Below are positions 34,980 through 41,209 of a stretch of 41,209 bases of DNA, piece by piece; the first letter of the stretch is position 1, and every line of letters starts with the position of its first letter. This DNA comes from Neptunitalea chrysea (GTDB lineage: Bacteria; Bacteroidota; Bacteroidia; Flavobacteriales; Flavobacteriaceae), in contig NZ_BRVP01000027.1 in NCBI RefSeq assembly GCF_027924145.1, forward strand, positions 1 through 41,209, read 5' to 3'. Made by a program: the position numbers and the translations under genes. The notes beneath the pieces are model-generated. The model saw only the letters and a list, made by a program, of their open reading frames with translations. It was not told the origin of the DNA and searched no databases.

Positions 34980-36122
34980 TCAATTCATCCCAAGCCTGTT
35001 CTGTAGAATATCCAGAAACCGTTTTGCCACTATTTTGTAATTAAAATTTTTCTCAACGTGCACTCTTCCGGCCTTTCCCATATGCTCACGCAGTAATGGA
35101 TCAAACATGAGGGTGAGCAGATGGTCTGCTATATCTTGTACATCGGCACGATAATCAACGGTACGTGGTATATCAAAATGTACCTTATGATGTTCTGCAA
35201 AACCGGATTCCTGTCCTAAAATCACCTCTCCTACGGTTATTTTTTCGGCTACTTTTGCCAGAAAAGCTGTTTTTTCATGAATCAAGGTATCTAGCATTCC
35301 CATAGCATTGATACCAATAACAGGTTTTTCACAAGATCCTGCTTCTACCTGTGCCATTCCGAAACCTTCCAATCGGGAAGGAGCTGCATAAATGTCGCAG
35401 GCAGCTACTAAGTAAGGCATAAAATTGCGGGAAATGGTATTGGTGGCATAGGTTACGTTTTTTTCTATCCCTAGTTGGGTGGCTAGTTCAAGGTCTAGCA
35501 GATTTTGTACTTTGGTTCTGGGTTGTGGCCAAACCTTACAGACGTATTTCCAATCGGGTGCCTTAGCATCAATAAGCACCAATGCCTGCATTACTTCTCT
35601 GGCTCCTTTGGAAGCCGCATCTCCTCCAATGGTAAGAATCATCAGTTGATCCGGAGCAACACCTAAAGCTTCTCTGACAGCCATGATTTTAGGATCATCC
35701 TTTGCAAAAGGAATAAATGCATCGGTATCGCACCCTACCGGCAACACTTCAATAATCGAAGAATCAATACCGTCTCGTACATACATTTCTTTTACCCAAT
35801 GTGATGTCACTAAAATAAGAGGTAATCTGTTTAACACTTCCTGATAATTGGCAATGTATCCATCTGCCACTAACCAAGGAACAGCCATTATACCGTAACG
35901 CTTGGGGTGAAGCACTAATTGCGGTGTATGACCCCAATAGCCTACCCCTACAACCATATCGGGTTTAAACCAGCGATAATACCATTCTTTCTCCTGAGCC
36001 GATTCAAAATGTGCCGCATGGACATCCACCCCTAACTCTTGAAGTCCCCGGTAGAGCAAATCTCCTTGGGTAGCTAATCCTCCGGGCGATGGAGGATAAT
36101 CGTATAGCACCAGTACTTTCAT
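34980..36122 (-). CDS. GT4-family glycosyltransferase
   Basis: This is a 380-residue GT-B fold transferase of family 4. The N-terminal donor/acceptor loop is VLYDYPPSPGGLATQGDLLY, the linker region is LPVGCDTDAF, and the C-terminal nucleotide-sugar site is YAAPSRLEGFGMAQVEAGS with the EX7E-type glutamates (E in LEGFG and in QVEAG). No signal peptide or membrane segment is present, so it is cytosolic. It starts 16 nt after the PIG-L deacetylase stop and is likely translated from the same mRNA. A GT4 next to a PIG-L deacetylase is the arrangement of GlcNAc transfer followed by deacetylation in bacillithiol- or mycothiol-type pathways, an analogy only. Confidence 0.88.
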   Translation of the reverse strand: MKVLVLYDYPPSPGGLATQGDLLYRGLQELGVDVHAAHFESAQEKEWYYRWFKPDMVVGVGYWGHTPQLVLHPKRYGIMAVPWLVADGYIANYQEVLNRLPLILVTSHWVKEMYVRDGIDSSIIEVLPVGCDTDAFIPFAKDDPKIMAVREALGVAPDQLMILTIGGDAASKGAREVMQALVLIDAKAPDWKYVCKVWPQPRTKVQNLLDLELATQLGIEKNVTYATNTISRNFMPYLVAACDIYAAPSRLEGFGMAQVEAGSCEKPVIGINAMGMLDTLIHEKTAFLAKVAEKITVGEVILGQESGFAEHHKVHFDIPRTVDYRADVQDIADHLLTLMFDPLLREHMGKAGRVHVEKNFNYKIVAKRFLDILQNRLGMN

Positions 36123-36138
36123 GGGATGTATTTTTTAA

Positions 36139-36810
36139 TTATAAATGATTAAATTGTGCCGCATTCCCGTCTTTATGAATCCATTCCATGGCATGCATGG
36201 TTGTTTTAAATTGCCAAAAGGCTTCTCTTCTGGGAGTAGTTCGTGCCTCAAAACTTTTAGAGGTAAAACCATAAATTCGGGTAATGATTCGATACTTACG
36301 TTTCCAGATCAGCGTATTCAACAATTGCTTTAAGGGAGCTCCTTCGGTAACGTCCGGTATATGGCTTCCATTTCCATCATTATAGGCAAACGTCCACAAC
36401 TCCTTCGCTTTAATAACCCCATCACTCCACAGTTGAATCACGGCGCGGCTTACTTCCTCATGGCGCAAATGTCGGGTATATTCACCCGATGGATTATGAG
36501 TGATAATCAGATCAAAAGCTCTTTGCGGCACCAAGGTTTCTATTACCTCCTGAACTTTCTCCAATGCCAATGGGGTTTGTGCTGCATCATCATTTAAACT
36601 ACCCATCGTTCCTTGAGCCCCCAACGCTTCTAATGCTTTATAAAACCTGGGGGCACGATCAGTATCAAAAGCGCGACAAAGGGAAACCACATACCAATCA
36701 TCCTGAGGGTTGCTTAGGATGGTACCTCCACACCATAACGTTTCATCATCCGGGTGGGCTACAATTACCAAAATTGTTCGTTGGTTTAATCGTCTCTTTC
36801 GTTTTTCCAT
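36139..36810 (-). CDS. PIG-L/LmbE-family deacetylase
   Basis: This is a 223-residue zinc-dependent N-acetyl-sugar deacetylase-like protein. The metal-binding motif AHPDDETLWCGGTI lies at residues about 18-31, with the later histidine segment HNPSGEYTRHLRHEE near 105-120. Family members remove the acetyl group from GlcNAc-linked substrates. Its first 25 nt overlap the 3' end of the SPFH gene, which implies translational coupling, and it is 16 nt upstream of the GT4 gene. No signal peptide is present, so the substrate should be cytosolic, probably the product of one of the two transferases here. Confidence 0.9.
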   Translation of the reverse strand: MEKRKRRLNQRTILVIVAHPDDETLWCGGTILSNPQDDWYVVSLCRAFDTDRAPRFYKALEALGAQGTMGSLNDDAAQTPLALEKVQEVIETLVPQRAFDLIITHNPSGEYTRHLRHEEVSRAVIQLWSDGVIKAKELWTFAYNDGNGSHIPDVTEGAPLKQLLNTLIWKRKYRIITRIYGFTSKSFEARTTPRREAFWQFKTTMHAMEWIHKDGNAAQFNHL

Positions 36811-37694
36811 CTAACTGTATTATCAATTTTTTTTTTAGGTATGGGAAGCACGGTTCCGGCTAGTTCTCCGATTACATTGACCAGATCGCTTCCGGATGGC
36901 ACTACAATTTTTGCATTGTTTTTCAGCGAGTTTTCAACGGTTTCCAATTTTCTTAGCAATTGTGCATTTCCTATAAAGTACGTATGCGCTGCTTCGTTTA
37001 CCAGTTTAATTGCTTCTGCTTTTCCTTCAGCATGTAATATTTTAGAACGCTTATACCCTTCTGCCTTTTTAATTGCTGCCCGTTTAATTCCGTCAGCTAC
37101 TGTTTCAGCGGCGGTGGCAGAATCTATAGCTGCAATCTTTTCATTTTCCGCTTTCACCACTTTATTCATGGTTTCTTGAACGTCCTTCGGAGGATCAATT
37201 TCCTTAAGTTCAGTACGTACTACCTGAATTCCCCAACTAATCGTTTCGTTATGCAGGGTTGTATACAATTCCGCATTTATTTTTCCGCGTTCACTATTGG
37301 CAGATTTTAATGTAAGGGTACCAATAATGTTTCTCAAGGTAGTTCTGGCAAGATTTACAATCTGATATCTATAATCATTTACGTTATATACAGCACCTTT
37401 TACACTCTCTTCATCATCCTTTATCCGGAAATAAACCTGTGCATCTACCCGGGCGTTTAAATTGTCATTGGTGATAATTTCTTGGGGTTCGGCATCTACC
37501 ATTTGTTCGGTAATGTTCACTACAAACATACGGTCTACAATAGGGATAATCCAATGAAAACCCGGCTGTGCAAAATGATGGAACTTTCCCAATCGTTCAA
37601 TAAGTCCCCGCTGGGTGGGTCTTATGATTTTTATTCCGATAAACAAAAAAACCATAACAGGTATTATAATATACATGTAAGTATACATAAGCAT
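36786..37694 (-). CDS. SPFH/stomatin-like (band 7) membrane protein
   Basis: This is a 302-residue protein with one N-terminal membrane segment (YIIIPVMVFLFIGIKII). The stomatin pattern follows: IRPTQRGLIERLGKFHHFA, PGFHWIIPIVDRMFVVN, then NARVDAQVYFRI and the coiled-coil-rich region AAIKKAEGYKRSKILHAEGK. It lacks the NfeD partner seen in some operons. Such proteins form large ring-like scaffolds at the membrane and organise proteases or protect against envelope stress. Its stop lies 25 nt inside the PIG-L gene. The coupling to carbohydrate genes is unusual and suggests a shared stress response. Confidence 0.9.
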   Translation of the reverse strand: MLMYTYMYIIIPVMVFLFIGIKIIRPTQRGLIERLGKFHHFAQPGFHWIIPIVDRMFVVNITEQMVDAEPQEIITNDNLNARVDAQVYFRIKDDEESVKGAVYNVNDYRYQIVNLARTTLRNIIGTLTLKSANSERGKINAELYTTLHNETISWGIQVVRTELKEIDPPKDVQETMNKVVKAENEKIAAIDSATAAETVADGIKRAAIKKAEGYKRSKILHAEGKAEAIKLVNEAAHTYFIGNAQLLRKLETVENSLKNNAKIVVPSGSDLVNVIGELAGTVLPIPKKKIDNTVRWKNERDD

Positions 37695-37744
37695 AAATTT
37701 TAAAAAGGTTTGTTATTCGTAATCACTTTTGAAAAGGCTTGAAA

Positions 37745-37924
37745 TTATTTTACATAGAGTTTCAGCTCGCGCTCAAAGTAAACCTGCTCTTTTGCCTTAT
37801 CATCTCCCTCTACGTTACAATAGTAGACTTTATTAGCATATATTCTCACGGTTAATGGTACCTGAGGTCTAATTACGGCGCAAACCCGATCGCCATCGTT
37901 ATAACGTTTTGTTTTTCCTATCAT
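37745..37924 (-). CDS. 59-residue conserved-looking small protein
   Basis: ATG at 37924 opens 59 codons (MIGKTKRYNDGDRVCAVIRP, then IYANKVYYCNVEG and EQVYFERELKLYVK) ending in TAA at 37745-37747. The GD-V start and the YFEREL end suggest a compact SH3-like beta-barrel similar to DUF2158-type proteins. Coding bias, a clean start and a 50-nt gap to the SPFH gene support a real gene at the head of this minus-strand cluster. Function is unknown. A role in RNA or protein binding under stress would fit the fold, but this is a guess. Confidence 0.65.
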   Translation of the reverse strand: MIGKTKRYNDGDRVCAVIRPQVPLTVRIYANKVYYCNVEGDDKAKEQVYFERELKLYVK

Positions 37925-38374
37925 ATTTTCTTTTTTTAAGAGGTTATGTATACGAGTATATATAAGTATACTACTCTTTGATATCTGAATGAATTTCCAA
38001 TCTTCTATTTATAAGAGTCTACTAAAAATTTCAACTAGTACTGTAAATATCCATTTAATAAAAATAGAAGGTGTTATATCTAAGAAGTTAAGATTTATAT
38101 ATTTAAGGGGGGATAGAAGCAGTATCCATATAACTTAAGTTCAACATTACTTAGAAGTAACACATGTAATATCTGCAACTATTAATTATAAATCTATAAG
38201 GTTCATTTCCTCTAATAGCTTCATTTTTACAGCTTACTATAAAAAAATAAAATTAGTCAATCTTCCACTTTACAAATTCCATTATATCCCTCCGTTAAAC
38301 TATATTCCCCTCTACTGCTTAAGTTTAGTTGATTTTAGAAAAGAAAAATAACGTACCTACAACTACCATTGCTT
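37925..38374. other. Divergent intergenic region
   Basis: No coding frame is seen. An AT-rich inverted repeat (GTATAC at 37948-37953 and 37966-37971) lies near the small minus-strand gene. The region must hold promoters for both the minus-strand cluster and the bestrophin-like gene. A TAAGTTTA near 38320 is a near match to TAnnTTTG for the plus strand. Confidence 0.4.
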
Positions 38375-39454
38375 ATGTATATAAAACCTGGATATTCCCT
38401 CAAAATTATGCTTCTATGGACAAGAAGATATCTCTATTTCTTTTTCTTCTTATCAACCATTCCTGTAATACTCTATGATGTTTTGGGATTAAAGTGGTTA
38501 TACCTCCCCTGGCTTCCTATTGGGCTAATAGGGACTTCTCTAGCATTCATCACCGGGTTTAAAAACAATGCTTCTTATGAAAGACTTTGGGAAGCCCGAA
38601 AAATATATGGAGGTATTGTTAATACATCTCGCCTGTTAGCCACGATGACCAATGATTTTATCACTAATGAATTTTCAAAAATAGAAATAAAAGACGATGA
38701 CTTTTTCAAAATAAAAAAAGTAATCATTATGCGTCATATTGCCTGGATGACATCGCTACGCTATGCGCTCCGTACCAAAAAGCCTTGGGAAACTACCGTT
38801 ATAAGCAAGTCCGATAAAGAACAAATGGCAGTCATTAAAGTCAAAGAGCACGAACATACCCTGCCGGAAGAACTTGAGGGCTATCTAAGTACTGAGAACC
38901 AAGAATTTGTTTTGCGCATGACCAATAAGCAAGCCGCCTGTCTAAACCTTCAATCCAAAAATTTTAAGGAGCTCAAATTAGCCGGATTCATAGATAACTT
39001 CCGACACATTGAATTCAACCGTATCATTGAACAACTCTTTACATTGCAGGGTCAAGCTGAACGAATTAAAAATTTTCCATACCCCAGACAGTTTGCTACA
39101 TTAAATTTATTTTTTGCCTGGATTTTCATCATTCTGCTCCCATTTGGATTGATGCATGAATTTGATAAGGTGGGTATTACATTAGCTACCACTAAACATA
39201 CCAATGCTATCTATCGCTTAATAGCCACTAATTTTGTTTGGATGACGGTTCCTGTCAGTATTATTATTTCTTGGGTTTTCATCTTAATGGAACGCGTTGG
39301 TGATGTGTCTGAAAATCCTTTTGAGGGTACCCGAAATGACGTTCCGATAACCACCATTTCAAGGGCTATAGAAATCGATATTCTAGAAATCATTGGTGAG
39401 AACACTCAACAAATACCAAAGCCTCATCCAAGTTACGGTGATACTGAAATGTAA
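38375..39454 (+). CDS. Bestrophin-like anion channel family protein
   Basis: ATG at 38375 is chosen over a TTG two codons upstream, giving about 359 residues. The N-terminus (MYIKPGYSLKIMLLWTRRYL) and the segment GTSLAFITGFKNNASYERLW match the bacterial bestrophin (YneE-like) family, in which the latter forms part of the pore and gate. Four hydrophobic segments are visible near residues 15-35, 45-60, 235-255 and 280-305. The conserved late motif NPFEGTRNDVPITTISR is present. Members are pentameric chloride or cation channels. The gene is single and divergent from the SPFH-led cluster; volume or osmotic control would fit, as inference. Confidence 0.9.
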   Translation: MYIKPGYSLKIMLLWTRRYLYFFFFLSTIPVILYDVLGLKWLYLPWLPIGLIGTSLAFITGFKNNASYERLWEARKIYGGIVNTSRLLATMTNDFITNEFSKIEIKDDDFFKIKKVIIMRHIAWMTSLRYALRTKKPWETTVISKSDKEQMAVIKVKEHEHTLPEELEGYLSTENQEFVLRMTNKQAACLNLQSKNFKELKLAGFIDNFRHIEFNRIIEQLFTLQGQAERIKNFPYPRQFATLNLFFAWIFIILLPFGLMHEFDKVGITLATTKHTNAIYRLIATNFVWMTVPVSIIISWVFILMERVGDVSENPFEGTRNDVPITTISRAIEIDILEIIGENTQQIPKPHPSYGDTEM

Positions 39455-39860
39455 CCCAAAACAGAGTGATTTTGCACGTTCATTATTATGCTGCATAGTT
39501 AATAGTCTATTGGAACGCTACGATTTCTCTAAAAAGGCAGTCGTTACAGCATGCTAGTTAGAAACTGACCAAATGTTATTTGGGTCATACAACTATGCAT
39601 TTTCAGCTTTTTCTAAATCCGGATTTTCAACTATCTTTGAAGCCTGATGAAGTATTGGATGCTCTATAAGGCTATGATTACCTTATTCGCTGCAACCGTT
39701 CCGTGTTGTGGCCTTATAGACCATTGCAGTGAGGATATTATATAAAGTAGTTATTCCTATAGAGATGAACATACAGCGTGTAGCAACTGTTCTCCTTTTT
39801 TTGCCTGTGGCAGTTGTTCAGGCTGTATCCTTCCTTCCGATACAATTAAAAATGAAATAG
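39455..39860 (+). other. Decayed DNA downstream of the bestrophin gene
   Basis: Short plus-strand peptide-like segments broken by stops are visible (LLERYDFSKKAVVTAC, then HFQLFLNPDFQLSLKPDEVL, and GYDYLIRCNRSVLWPYRPLQ). I cannot assign them. They probably belong to the same eroded locus as the YCII-like remnant that follows. Confidence 0.3.
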
Positions 39861-40034
39861 TTTTTATTATTACTACACGAAGACATTGAAAAAATGGAGA
39901 ATTTATTGCCAAAAGAAATGGAAGAATTGGCGAATGCCCATATGACTTGGGCTGAAAAATTAGCAGAATCAGTGCATTTAATTTCAGGAGATGGGCTATA
40001 ACAGAAAGACGTTTTGATTTCGGGCAAAAATTAG
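39861..40034 (+). pseudogene. YCII-related domain protein remnant
   Basis: The plus strand reads FLLLLHEDIEKMENLLPKEM, then EELANAHMTWAEKLAESVHL and ISGDGL, a stop, and in the same frame QKDVLISGKN and a second stop. The alternation of FLLL..., PKEME..HM.WAEKLAES and SGDGL is the first half of YCII-related proteins (about 110 residues). There is no start codon (a TAG precedes it), an internal TAA at 39999-40001, and no C-terminal half. YCII genes often sit beside an ECF sigma factor; none is left here. Confidence 0.6.
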
Positions 40035-40103
40035 TATATGAAGCATGACCTGCCCCAAGACGTACGGCTATGATTCCATATACAGTTGTGCTATTTAAAT
40101 TTC

Positions 40104-41186
40104 TCAATCACATTCTAAACTTATTTTTAGAAGACCGTAATCAGGTACGGAAAGCCATACGGTTTCTCCATCAATTTCTATATCATTAATGTATAAATTA
40201 GGGAAATTTTCAATTTCATTAGATAGTACAAACCATTTCTCTCCGTTATAAACTGATAATTCATATCCTAAATTAAATGCTGTTTCCACAGATGTAGCAA
40301 CCCAAAGATTTCCATTACAATCAAACTCCATAGCGGTAACTCTATTTGTTGCTTCGCCAGAGTCTGCCGGATTATGGTCAATGAAATCATCGTTAATTAA
40401 ATTTTGTATTCCTCCGTGAAGATGTACACTATTTAAATAAACAGCAGCATTAGTTCCCGACCATATACTTCCTAATGCATCATTTTTTATGGTTGTTATC
40501 CAATTGTAATTTAAATTTGAGTTATCTGTATTATAGACCTTTTCCTGCCCATCAGTACTTTTTTTCCAGATTCCACCTACACCATTTATCATTCAGTGTC
40601 TAGTCCATACCGTTCCATCTTCAGTAATATGAACATCATGTATAATTCCATTAGGAATATCACTATTATTAGGAGTATACAGATGCCAATTATTGTCTGT
40701 TTGATTGTATTTCATAAGACCGCCCTCCTGAGAATTTCCATTTCCAAACCATACATTATTAGTGTCATCTACAGCTATACATAATGCATTGTCTAAGATC
40801 ATATCTGAGTTTGTTGAATTATATACAGTGAAGTCTTCTTTATATTTGAATACCCCATTTGCAGTTCCTCCCCAAACGAATCCGTCACTATCTGAATCTA
40901 GAGCCCAAATTATGTCATCAGGTATTGTAGAGTTTTCCGTAGTCAATTGGGTTACATATTCACCATCAATTTTTAGCAACCCATTACCGAAAGTGCCTAC
41001 CCAAATTACTTTGTCCTCATCAATGTGAAGCGGAAAAGCGTTATCAATAGGTACTCCTCCAATTTCTGTAATCAGCTCCCAAGAGGTTATACCTAATAAA
41101 TATTCTGTCTCTGGAATGTTATCTTCTTTAGTACAACTATTTAATACTACAAGAGATGATATTAAAAACAAGTATATAGCTTTCAT
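40104..41186 (-). pseudogene. Two-component-regulator-propeller lipoprotein interrupted by an in-frame TGA
   Basis: A 197-codon frame (40593-41186) starts with a lipoprotein signal (LFLISSLVVLNSC, C18) and continues with propeller repeats (VIWVGTFGNGLLKIDGEYV, FVWGGTANGVFKY, NVWFGNGNSQEGGLMKY). It stops at TGA 40593-40595 within GTVWTRH. The next codon is an ATG and the same frame continues for 162 codons (GVGGIWKKSTDGQEK, SIWSGTNAAVYL, NLWVATSVET). Together they make one seven-bladed-type Reg_prop protein of about 360 residues. The stop falls inside a repeat blade, so a nonsense mutation is more likely than two genes. Translation restart at the adjacent ATG is possible but would lack a signal peptide. 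Confidence 0.75.
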
Positions 41187-41209
41187 AATTTATTCATTTT
41201 ATAATGTAA

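Noticed and set aside
36841-37179. 112-codon plus-strand frame antisense to the SPFH gene
   Set aside because: It lies wholly inside the well-supported SPFH gene and has low-complexity composition (Ser/Ala/Ile rich) from the opposite strand; no domain is visible.
39757-40107. 116-codon minus-strand frame
   Set aside because: It runs antisense to the YCII-like remnant, whose plus-strand peptide fits a known family; the minus-strand peptide does not.

Overview
The window looks like the chromosome of a marine-type member of the Bacteroidota, most likely Flavobacteriaceae. The reasons are two SusC/SusD pairs, an ECF sigma/FecR pair, a hybrid two-component system, SPII lipoproteins, AT-rich DNA, weak Shine-Dalgarno signals and promoter-like TAnnTTTG sequences. 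The genus cannot be read from the sequence.

Layout. (1) 1-8100, minus strand: a polysaccharide-utilisation-type operon in the order ECF sigma factor, FecR-type anti-sigma, SusC with an STN signalling domain, SusD, DUF3823-like lipoprotein, ending in an intrinsic terminator. It has no glycoside hydrolase. (2) 8101-10205: scar tissue holding a dead tyrosine recombinase, a cassette-like lipoprotein gene and the tail of an IS transposase. (3) 10206-21694, minus strand: a second PUL with SusD, SusC, a GH31 alpha-glycosidase and a one-protein hybrid two-component regulator. (4) 21695-28402: an accessory stretch with a palindrome-rich gene-free segment, an APC permease, a second copy of the same IS end, an HNH-type protein, tRNA 3'-end remnants, a TolC remnant, an IS5-type element whose transposase is split over two frames, and a small AraC regulator. 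(5) 28674-37924: a probable intracellular glycan module (GH130, a GT4 fused to an alpha/alpha-toroid domain, a GH100/invertase-like glycosidase, a second GT4, a PIG-L deacetylase) mixed with an SPFH protein, a small lipoprotein and two tiny proteins. A bestrophin-like channel follows. (6) 39455-41209: a YCII-like remnant and a propeller lipoprotein interrupted by an in-frame stop.

How the parts work together. The two PULs import and sense extracellular glycans by different logics: trans-envelope ECF signalling through STN and FecR in the first, periplasmic sensing by an HTCS in the second. Region 5 has no exporter, flippase, SusCD pair or secreted enzyme, so it more likely makes and recycles an internal glycan or solute. 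The most unusual structure is a matched pair of 3' junctions. Two unrelated plus-strand genes, a lipoprotein and a permease 14.3 kb apart, end in similar sequence fitting the integron attC half-site RYYYAAC. Each then runs directly into the same 81-bp IS end (80/81 identical). The first of these genes sits behind the recombinase remnant and a GTTRRRY core-like site.
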